A model generated the notes under the pieces. It was not told where the DNA came from. It did not search any database and was given only the letters and a program-made list of their open reading frames with translations. Shown one piece after another: positions 1-6,935 of a DNA stretch of 64,000 nucleotides. Positions within the stretch are counted from its first letter, which is position 1. Each line of letters starts with the position of its first letter. The stretch comes from Luteibacter sp. OK325 (GTDB lineage Bacteria; Pseudomonadota; Gammaproteobacteria; Xanthomonadales; Rhodanobacteraceae), in contig NZ_QAOX01000003.1 in the NCBI RefSeq assembly GCF_003050935.1, positions 372,001 to 436,000 of the forward strand, written 5' to 3'. The position numbers and the translations under genes are program-made.

Positions 1-435
1 GCTCATGTAGATGTGGTCGGCATCGCGCGTCATCGCCCAGCCTTCGCCGGGATAGCGAATCTGGTCGATGAGCTTGAAGGTCGCCTTGTCGTAGATGAAG
101 CCGACACCTTGCTGCCATGAGAGCTGCAGGATGCGCTGGTTCGAGGCAATGATGCCTTCACCGAAGTAGCCTGCCGGCGTGTCGCGCCGCTGGACGACCT
201 CGCCGGTTTCCGCCTTTACCTTGCGCACGCCCGCGCCTTCGAACTCACCGGTGCTTTCGTAGAAGTAGCCGTCTTCGTAGAAGAGGCCTTCGGTGAAGGC
301 GGTGGGGTCGTGGGGGTAGGTGTGGATGATGCGGTAGGGGTGGATGGGGATGTTGTCGGTGTGGGCGCAGGCGGCTGGGACGAGAGCGATCGACAGGCAG
401 GCCCACAAGGTTTTGCGGGCGACGGGGTGATTCAT
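1..435 (-). CDS. Glutaminyl-peptide cyclotransferase, N-terminal part (gene runs off the left edge)
   Basis: The first 145 codons are present, read from an ATG on the minus strand. The translation starts with a basic, hydrophobic secretion signal (MNHPVARKTLWACLSIALV). It then has the pattern YPHDPTAFTEGLFYEDGYFY-EST and, further on, GYFGEGI, W-Q-Q-GVGFIYD and GEGW, which fit the five-bladed propeller family of plant/bacterial-type glutaminyl cyclases (Glu_cyclase_2). The family turns N-terminal glutamine of exported proteins into pyroglutamate, probably in the periplasm here. The catalytic C-terminal part lies outside the window. Family call is firm; substrate unknown. Confidence 0.82.
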   Translation of the reverse strand, partial: MNHPVARKTLWACLSIALVPAACAHTDNIPIHPYRIIHTYPHDPTAFTEGLFYEDGYFYESTGEFEGAGVRKVKAETGEVVQRRDTPAGYFGEGIIASNQRILQLSWQQGVGFIYDKATFKLIDQIRYPGEGWAMTRDADHIYMS

Positions 436-467
436 TGCGAAGGGTCCGGCGTTCGGTGGTGAGCAGT

Positions 468-623
468 TTAGACGGATTGGTCGTCCGTCTTCACCTCGAC
501 GTCGGGCCCTCCGTCCGCCGGAGGACAGATGGCGTAGAACTGGTGCAGCGTCGCTTCGTCGATTATGCCCTTGCGATGCAAGATGGCCAGATCTCTTCGT
601 AGCGACTCAATGATGTCATTCAC
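468..623 (-). CDS. Small protein with antitoxin-like N-terminal motif (51 aa)
   Basis: A 51-codon frame opens with GTG inside the last codons of the upstream 97-aa frame (8-bp overlap), which suggests coupled translation. The motif LHRKGIIDEATLHQF followed by C-PP resembles the N-terminal segment of short HTH antitoxin-type regulators, but the HTH part itself is missing, so this may be a truncated antitoxin remnant. It is the last frame in a minus-strand string of small ORFs behind the RHS toxin. The resemblance is from memory and function is not established. Confidence 0.4.
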   Translation of the reverse strand: MNDIIESLRRDLAILHRKGIIDEATLHQFYAICPPADGGPDVEVKTDDQSV

Positions 624-909
624 TCTTCAAACTCTCCCTCCCTGATCCGTGCCGCCGCACCATTTGTAGACGAACTCGCGCTCGCTGACGGATTGCGTTT
701 TGGCAATCAAAAGGAGCAGTGACGACATTGAAAATTTCATCGCCCTTCGCCACACGAACGGAAACGATATGGCGTTCGTGCACTACACCCTTCTCGTCAC
801 TGCCTACCAGCAACCAGTTCCAAACGACATTGTCCGACGCCCGATCGATGCTCTCCGTTCGCAGGAAAGTAAATCGAGTAGAACTGGCGAAGCGACCTAG
901 AAGCGTCAA
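616..909 (-). CDS. Hypothetical protein (97 aa) downstream of RHS toxin
   Basis: The frame begins with TTG, whose TTGA overlaps the stop of the preceding 121-aa ORF, and ends overlapping the next small ORF. No signal peptide or membrane segment is visible; the chain is mixed and basic at the C-terminus. I do not recognise a family. Its place in a tight run of overlapping short frames behind an RHS toxin is typical of orphan immunity genes or displaced toxin tips, but that is inference from position only. A later start is possible. Confidence 0.35.
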   Translation of the reverse strand: MTLLGRFASSTRFTFLRTESIDRASDNVVWNWLLVGSDEKGVVHERHIVSVRVAKGDEIFNVVTAPFDCQNAIRQRARVRLQMVRRHGSGRESLKSE

Positions 910-1271
910 TCGCGAAGCCTCAGTTCGAACACTGTCGGGTTACCGAGTTGAGCACCGTCGGTACTCGACTTCTTAAGAAGCACCTTCACACGCCCTCCCT
1001 TCTTCGAGCCGGTCAAGCTCGCGGTGTATTCGACGCGCGTGAACGCCCTTGAGGCGTCGACCGTCTCAAGTATGTGGAACACCTTAATGTCTTCGTCGTT
1101 AACGATCCCGAAAGCATCAAGAACACCTTTGTCTCCAACGATCGCCTGTTTGACCGCTATCATTTTCGGGTCAAAGAGGTAGTAGATCTTGAGCGACGAC
1201 GCCACTATCACGCCTGACAATAGCGCCCAAAGCATGAATCGCAGGATCCGTTTCAAATGGATCCTTACCAA
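906..1271 (-). CDS. Small membrane-anchored hypothetical protein (121 aa)
   Basis: Residues 5-30 form one hydrophobic segment preceded by basic residues (N-terminal anchor or uncleaved signal). The remaining ~90 residues form a soluble, probably periplasmic domain containing EDIKVFHILETVDASRAFTRVEYTA. The ATG overlaps the end of the 67-aa frame upstream. Family not recognised. Membrane anchoring plus position behind an RHS toxin make an immunity role possible, but nothing in the sequence shows it. Confidence 0.45.
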   Translation of the reverse strand: MVRIHLKRILRFMLWALLSGVIVASSLKIYYLFDPKMIAVKQAIVGDKGVLDAFGIVNDEDIKVFHILETVDASRAFTRVEYTASLTGSKKGGRVKVLLKKSSTDGAQLGNPTVFELRLRD

Positions 1272-1468
1272 TTCGAGTAACTCCCCGCTTCAGCGCTAAA
1301 TGACACACCGAATCGCACACCAACTTTATTGAACTCCTTTTCAATACCAATGGTTGGCGTCGGTGCGATCGTGTATCCGTTAGGAATCAACGACGATACA
1401 AATGCTGTCAATGGCGTAATGTGACGGAATAACTTCCATTCACGCCCTGGATCATACCGCTCATTCAT
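1265..1468 (-). CDS. Hypothetical 67-aa ORF
   Basis: This short frame overlaps the start of the next gene by 7 bp. It contains no signal peptide or obvious motif; the C-terminal half (GVRFGVSFSAEAGSYSNW) could be a beta-rich fragment. It may be a real small protein, or the leftover tip of an older toxin cassette of the kind that accumulates downstream of RHS genes. Family not recognised; low confidence that it is expressed. Confidence 0.25.
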   Translation of the reverse strand: MNERYDPGREWKLFRHITPLTAFVSSLIPNGYTIAPTPTIGIEKEFNKVGVRFGVSFSAEAGSYSNW

Positions 1469-1502
1469 TGCCTTCTATTGCCTAACGTAACCCGGAAGGT
1501 TC

Positions 1503-1931
1503 TCAGCGACCATCATTGAGCTCTCGAAGCATCGATCCAGGGGGTGCATTCGCATCGACGACTCCGTTCCTTAGCTCAACACGCACCTCATCGCGTGGAA
1601 TTCCTTCCGGAACCTTCCGCTGCACATTCGCAGCGGTGGCATATTCGACCACCACTTGGAAAGAATTTACCCAACGCACATTTACACCGAAAGCGCTGGA
1701 ATTTCTTGACGCGTCGTAGAGGGTGGCCGATACCATGGGCGAGGTGCATCCCTCTCCCACTGCGACAACACAGACATCGTACCAATAGGACGTCGTTGCA
1801 CCAGCACCCCGCTCAACGACAACAGCTTCGTGACGACCGTCCGGGGAGGCAATCCGCACGACTTCGTCACCCTTGTCGACGCAACCTCCTGCAAGGACGA
1901 CTACGACAATCATTAATCGTCGAATGATCAT
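1503..1931 (-). CDS. Small lipoprotein, candidate immunity protein for the RHS toxin
   Basis: I chose the ATG giving MIIRRLMIVVVVLAGGC, a compact lipoprotein signal with lipobox LAGGC; a start 14 codons further upstream lacks sense as a signal. The mature part (~125 aa) has an SPDGRHEAVV strand, then GAGATTSYWYDVCVVAVG, a pattern seen in small beta-rich lipoproteins of unknown function. It is the first gene after the RHS toxin, same strand, 72 bp away, the normal place for the cognate immunity gene. The immunity role is inferred from position and export. Confidence 0.6.
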   Translation of the reverse strand: MIIRRLMIVVVVLAGGCVDKGDEVVRIASPDGRHEAVVVERGAGATTSYWYDVCVVAVGEGCTSPMVSATLYDASRNSSAFGVNVRWVNSFQVVVEYATAANVQRKVPEGIPRDEVRVELRNGVVDANAPPGSMLRELNDGR

Positions 1932-2003
1932 GTTTCTTCGTACCCCATGTAAGTCGTCGCGGTAGCAAAACAAGTGCGGTCATCACAGCCCGTTCAACTG
2001 AAG

Positions 2004-5000
2004 CTATTTCCAATAGCAGTTGTCGTACCACCATATTCCATTGTAAATCTGCTGCTGATCGAAAGGGTCATCGCCATACGGTGTACTTCCAAAGGGACCA
2101 CCATCCTTAGCCTTATGATTGCCGGACCGGGTCTGTGCCCAGCCGGCGGCTCGCTGAAGTACTTCCGACGGAATTCCAACTGCACTTCCGACAACACCAT
2201 AATGAAAGTTGCCATAGTCGGTAAATTCCCGACCTTGTTGCTTCATGTCCCATGCACCGTTATTTCGAACAAGTTCGTAGAACGTTCGGTACTTCAACGC
2301 AGCACCTATACCGCCAGTGACGCTCGATATGGCTTTTAGATTGAGCATCGCAGCCACATTGCTGTTGATATCCACGTTCGAAGGAGCCAACGGAACGACC
2401 GATTCGCAGTCGCACAAGCCGAGAGGATCGACTCGCATATACGGATTGTTCCCGACATACCCGTATGTCGATATCCCACCCGCCAAACCAATCGGGTCGC
2501 TCTGAACATACCGCCCACTGGTCGGATCGTAGTCACGCCACCCGTTCTGAAAGAGCCCCGTCACAGCGTCATAGCGCTGCCCCGGGAAGCGCATGTCGAA
2601 GACGTACTTCGTACCGTCCTTGTCCGGATCTTCGATCGGCGCGTCGTTGCCAAAGGAGTCGTCGACAATGCGCCATTGCCAGATTGCCTTGTCAGTCGCA
2701 CGATCGATGACAACGCGTGGCGTGCCCAGATGATCGGCCTGGATGTCGCGAATGAGCTCGCCGTCGAGCGCGGCCACCGGCAAGTTATCAAGCCAGACGA
2801 CCTGTCGGATCGGACGGCCCGCGCCGTCGTAGTCACCGAGCCAGTGACCGGCTTCGTCGTGCAGGGAGACAGTCGTTTGGCCGGCGATGTAACGTGCGAC
2901 CTGCTGCCCGAACGGACTGTAGGCGTAGTTCATCTCCACAACGCCGTTGACCTTAGCCTGGCTCATGCGGCCGCTGGTGTCGTAAACGAATTCGCGCTCT
3001 CCGATTCGGGTGGTGTTCCCAGTGGGGTCGTACTCGCGGACCACCTTGTTTGCCATGAGAAGGCGATGGCTGTCCACCGCGTACTCGTAGCGCCGGACCG
3101 TGAACGGCAAGCTCGTCCATGACGTGCGATTGCCCGTCTTGTCGTAGGTGTACTGCTCCATCTTCCCATAGGGATTCTCGGGCGTGGGCTCAAGCGATCC
3201 CGCTGTTTCGACACGCGAGGCACGATCGGGGAAGATCGGGGAGACGATGTCGCCCGCCTTGACCTCGGTGATGAAATCCGGACCCTCATAGGTCAGCTTC
3301 ACCTTCAGTCCGTCAGGCCGGTCGTCGTGCATGTCGCTTGGATTGCCACTCGCATCGTAGAGCCGCTGCACCACGCGGGTGCCAGCGGTCCAGCCGACGA
3401 GGTGGCCTGGGGCGTCGTGCTGCACTTCCGTGAGGATCGGCTGCGCGGCACTGCCTGTGAGCTGGGTGTCAATCCCGGTCACCTGACCCGCCACGTTGCG
3501 CGTGTAGGTAACGCGTCGACCATCAGGATAGGTCACTGCGGCAAGCCGACCGGCGGCGGTGTAGGCATAGTGCAGATCCAGGCGCACGCCGCGCGTGACC
3601 TGGGTCTTCTGAACGACGCGTCCCGCGAAGTCATAGCAGAAGCTGGTGCCGCCGTCTTTGTCGGTGACCGTGCTGAGGCGACCCATGGAGAAATTGGCGT
3701 CGGCCGCGCAGGTCGTCGCAGGCGCGTCGTAGGAGAAGACTGCCTTCGTGGCGTCGCTGTAGGTCGCCTGGGTAAGGCGACCAAGCGGATCGTACGCACG
3801 CTGCACTTGACGCTGGTCCGCCGGGGTCTCCTTGACTGGCTGCCCGTTAGCATCGTTCTCCAATGCCGTGTCACCCGTATCGGGACTGCGCTGCCAGAGT
3901 AGGTCACCCAGGCCGTTGCGAAGGTAAGCCGTGGACAGCCCCTTGGGATCGATGACGGTCTTCACCTGGTCGGTACCGTCATAAGTCACTTGGGTTTTGC
4001 CAACTGCGTCGTATCCGATCTCGATCTCGCTCGCGCGGCCTCGCGGATCTCGGCGCACGGTCTCCTGGTAAAACGCGTTGCCATGGCGACCCAGGTAGCG
4101 CCCACTGGGGTCGTAGGTGAAATACGTTGAACCTACGACAGGACTGGCGACCCGACTAAGCATGTCGTGCTCGTCGTACTCGTAGGTGTGAGTCTGATCT
4201 TGCGTGCCATCGGCGCGGAGGTAGGTTTCCTTAGCGATGAGACCCTTGCCGTTACGCTCCATCACGCGGCGGTTGCCGAGCGCATCGGTCTGCTCGATCA
4301 GTCGATGGGCGGCATTGTAGTGATGAGTGAGTGTTGTGCCATCCGCGTCCGTCAGAGTTTCGATATCGCCGTTGGCGTTGTAAGCGATTCGCGTGATGAT
4401 GTCCTGCGCCGAGGGGTGGCCATCGCGATGGGCGCGAATGGCAACTTCCGTCGGCCTGCCTATCGCATCGTACTTCTGGTCGGTGCGCACGCCGTTGGCA
4501 TCGGTGCTACTGAGCACGCGCCCCGCGCCGTCGCGAGCCGCCACGGTGACGACGTGGCCCAACGCATCGGTAACGGTGTGTAGGTCGCCCTGGCGCCATG
4601 GACAGACCGCGGGACCGGTCGCGCAACCCGGGGCCTCACTCGGGTGATACGCGTAGCGAACGATGTCATCGCTGCCGGCTAATGGGCCATCTATCGTCAC
4701 CACGCGCCCAGCTGTGTCATAGGTGTAGCGGGTAACACGTTCCGCCGGCCAGGGCCCTGCCGAAGCATCGGCCGCGTCAGCAAGACCACCCTCCCGCTGC
4801 TCAAGAAGATTACCCTTTGCGTCGTAGTCGAACGTCGTCCATTGCACCCCGTTGTTGATACGGATGGGCTTGGCGAACGCGACATGCCAGGTGGTTTTTA
4901 CGGTACGCGCGACGGATGTTCCATCTGCCTCGGTGCGTTCGATCTCCAGTTGCCGGTCGGCGTCGTAGCGATACGTGGTCGGCACGCCGAGATAGTCGGT

Positions 5001-6611
5001 TTGTCGTGTGACGAGGCCACCGCCGAGGTAGTCGAACGTGCGGACAATGTCATTGTCACGAAAATACTCCTTGCGTTCGCCGAGCCGCGCCTGTCCGCTC
5101 ACGTAGCGAGGCGACCAGGTTTCGCCAATGACATCGTCTTTTCTGTGAATGGTGATCGTGTCGCGATTACCAGCGACCCTGGTCTCCTCCAGGCCGCCGC
5201 CGTGGGAGGAGCGAATGGCGTGGTTGCTCGAACTGTAGTGGAAGGTTGCGAAGCGCTTGCCGTCGCCGGCGACGATCCCGGTGAGCTTATGGCTCGGTGT
5301 GCCGCCCATCGCTGCCTCATCGTAGAGGTAGCTTGCGCTGCGGCCATCCGGATACGTGACCTTGACCAGGTCGGCGTCCAACCCCTCGAGCAAGTCACCA
5401 CTGTAGTTATAGCGCAACCGGCCGCCGTCGGGCTGGTCGACGGTCTCCAGGCGACCGAGCCGGTCGTAGCTGAGAACCAACGCGCGACCCTGCCGGTCGG
5501 TGACACCCACCAACACCGTGGCCTTCAGGCCAATTCCCACGGTAATCTCGCCGTACTGCAGGGAGACCATGTTGCCATTCGGGTCGGTACGCGATCGCAA
5601 GCGGCCCTTGTCGTCGTAACGCTCCACCGTGAGGTTGGACCAGGTATACGCCCAGCCTCCGTCCGGATGCTCCGTCAGGGTGCCGCGCTCACCTTCTGTG
5701 GGAATGAAGGCCTGGCCTTGTTTGACAAATCGCGTTTCATTGCCGTCCTCGCGCACCAGATGCAGCGCCGTGGAGTAAATGAGGCCGCTAGTATCGTAAT
5801 AAGGACGACGTACAAAGGCACGATCCCAGGAGTGACGCCACCGAGCCCCTATGCGCGCGCCGGCCGGGTACCGAACACCTGCCTTGCCCAGCGTGCTGTC
5901 CAGCGAAAAAGCACCGCTGTGGTAGGTGCGGGCGAACACAAGCCCGGAGGCCGCCGGACCTGCGTAATCGACCACCGTCTCGATCTTACTCATGGTAAGG
6001 GGATTGATGGGGTTGCCGACCGTAGGACTATTGCCTATTGGGCACTGATTGGCGCCGCTCTCCGCCGGCTCACCCAGTGAGGCGCCTTTGGGAAGTGCAT
6101 CGGGTGACAAGCAGGCGACGGCTTGCTCACCCGTGGTGCGGTCGCGGTTCTCCAGATAGTAGCCATTGTCAGTGACAACAACGGCATCGGTCGGACATGA
6201 GCGGACGAGGAATATGCCGCCTTGGACGACGTGCTCAGTCGACTGATTTGAAGAACTCGTCTCGACCACCGTGATATCGAGGACGGAATAGGCACTCTGC
6301 TTACCATCTTCACCCTTAACTTCACGAGCGACATGGCCTTTTAGCTCGCAGCTCATCAGACTCGAGTGGTTCGCGCAGTGCTTTTCCACCGCCAACCTGA
6401 TGTCGTTATCCAGACGAGCACTGTCGTGATGAACATCGCCCTCACCAGCCGGACCGTCGAACGTGGCGGGAACCCGCTGCCCGTCAAGAAACGCAGGAAA
6501 CGGCTCAGGCGGAGGTGGCTCCGCCGCGTACGCGGCACCCGAAAGAAGTGCGAAATGAACGGCGATAGCCAGCGCGTTGCGGCGCTTGCGAGATGTTTGA
6601 ATATGCGACAT
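2004..6611 (-). CDS. RHS-repeat polymorphic toxin with C-terminal toxin-44-like domain
   Basis: 1535 aa. A signal peptide (to about residue 30, ending AAYAAE) is followed by an N-terminal domain, a DUF6531-like segment (NPINPLTMSKIETVVDY), a long array of YD/RHS repeats (GRL, YDAxGR) and the RHS core near residues 1270-1399 with DHLGTPRVV, W-R-DYDPTSGRYVQSDPIG and the end mark NPYMRVDPLGL. The 136-residue tip has NNGAWDMKQQ and DYGNFHYGVVGSAVG, which match my memory of the polymorphic toxin type 44 family. The RHS barrel encloses and releases the tip; the tip is predicted to act in neighbouring cells. A Sec signal is seen rather than a PAAR/VgrG N-terminus. The following lipoprotein is the likely immunity gene. 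Confidence 0.9.
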   Translation of the reverse strand: MSHIQTSRKRRNALAIAVHFALLSGAAYAAEPPPPEPFPAFLDGQRVPATFDGPAGEGDVHHDSARLDNDIRLAVEKHCANHSSLMSCELKGHVAREVKGEDGKQSAYSVLDITVVETSSSNQSTEHVVQGGIFLVRSCPTDAVVVTDNGYYLENRDRTTGEQAVACLSPDALPKGASLGEPAESGANQCPIGNSPTVGNPINPLTMSKIETVVDYAGPAASGLVFARTYHSGAFSLDSTLGKAGVRYPAGARIGARWRHSWDRAFVRRPYYDTSGLIYSTALHLVREDGNETRFVKQGQAFIPTEGERGTLTEHPDGGWAYTWSNLTVERYDDKGRLRSRTDPNGNMVSLQYGEITVGIGLKATVLVGVTDRQGRALVLSYDRLGRLETVDQPDGGRLRYNYSGDLLEGLDADLVKVTYPDGRSASYLYDEAAMGGTPSHKLTGIVAGDGKRFATFHYSSSNHAIRSSHGGGLEETRVAGNRDTITIHRKDDVIGETWSPRYVSGQARLGERKEYFRDNDIVRTFDYLGGGLVTRQTDYLGVPTTYRYDADRQLEIERTEADGTSVARTVKTTWHVAFAKPIRINNGVQWTTFDYDAKGNLLEQREGGLADAADASAGPWPAERVTRYTYDTAGRVVTIDGPLAGSDDIVRYAYHPSEAPGCATGPAVCPWRQGDLHTVTDALGHVVTVAARDGAGRVLSSTDANGVRTDQKYDAIGRPTEVAIRAHRDGHPSAQDIITRIAYNANGDIETLTDADGTTLTHHYNAAHRLIEQTDALGNRRVMERNGKGLIAKETYLRADGTQDQTHTYEYDEHDMLSRVASPVVGSTYFTYDPSGRYLGRHGNAFYQETVRRDPRGRASEIEIGYDAVGKTQVTYDGTDQVKTVIDPKGLSTAYLRNGLGDLLWQRSPDTGDTALENDANGQPVKETPADQRQVQRAYDPLGRLTQATYSDATKAVFSYDAPATTCAADANFSMGRLSTVTDKDGGTSFCYDFAGRVVQKTQVTRGVRLDLHYAYTAAGRLAAVTYPDGRRVTYTRNVAGQVTGIDTQLTGSAAQPILTEVQHDAPGHLVGWTAGTRVVQRLYDASGNPSDMHDDRPDGLKVKLTYEGPDFITEVKAGDIVSPIFPDRASRVETAGSLEPTPENPYGKMEQYTYDKTGNRTSWTSLPFTVRRYEYAVDSHRLLMANKVVREYDPTGNTTRIGEREFVYDTSGRMSQAKVNGVVEMNYAYSPFGQQVARYIAGQTTVSLHDEAGHWLGDYDGAGRPIRQVVWLDNLPVAALDGELIRDIQADHLGTPRVVIDRATDKAIWQWRIVDDSFGNDAPIEDPDKDGTKYVFDMRFPGQRYDAVTGLFQNGWRDYDPTSGRYVQSDPIGLAGGISTYGYVGNNPYMRVDPLGLCDCESVVPLAPSNVDINSNVAAMLNLKAISSVTGGIGAALKYRTFYELVRNNGAWDMKQQGREFTDYGNFHYGVVGSAVGIPSEVLQRAAGWAQTRSGNHKAKDGGPFGSTPYGDDPFDQQQIYNGIWWYDNCYWK

Positions 6612-6791
6612 GACCTGCCCGACATGTGATGGCGAGGGCGCACGGTAGGGGTCGGGTGGTCGTCAGGGATATGGAAGGATTCTGAAAAATTCGACCGAAC
6701 GCTGATACGCGGGCGTGGCTCACACTTACGTGTGGGCGGGGCTTACAGCGGGGTGATTTATCGCTGTTCCCTTACGTAGGCGCGAGCACCC

Positions 6792-6872
6792 TTCGCCGCT
6801 GAAGCGGCTCCCACAGGGAGCAACCCCCACCTCTTGCGGCGAAGCCGCTGGGACATGGCCGCGCAGCGGCTT
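6792..6872. repeat. REP-like palindromic repeats between RHS and M1 peptidase genes
   Basis: Two hairpin units: TTCGCCGCTGAAGCGGCTCC with a CACAG tail, then a diverged unit with GCGGCGAAGCCGC and GCGCAGCGGC. They are members of the dispersed family found in eight clusters between 6.8 and 27.2 kb. They lie in the 320-bp gap between the RHS start and the peptidase terminator; the rest of the gap should hold the RHS promoter, which I could not pinpoint. Confidence 0.75.
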
Positions 6873-6885
6873 TCCTTTCAGGCAT

Positions 6886-6915
6886 AAAAAAACCGCCGAC
6901 CCGAAGGCCGGCGGT
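6886..6915 (-). terminator. Rho-independent terminator of the M1 aminopeptidase gene
   Basis: Reading the minus strand just past the stop codon, ACCGCCG pairs with CGGCGGT around a short GC-rich loop, followed by a run of seven T. Confidence 0.85.
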
Positions 6916-6935
6916 GTCGTTACCTCAAACGTTGA

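Noticed and set aside
4842-6080. Plus-strand frame of about 412 codons opposite the first RHS gene
   Set aside because: Shadow frame with no recognisable protein features.
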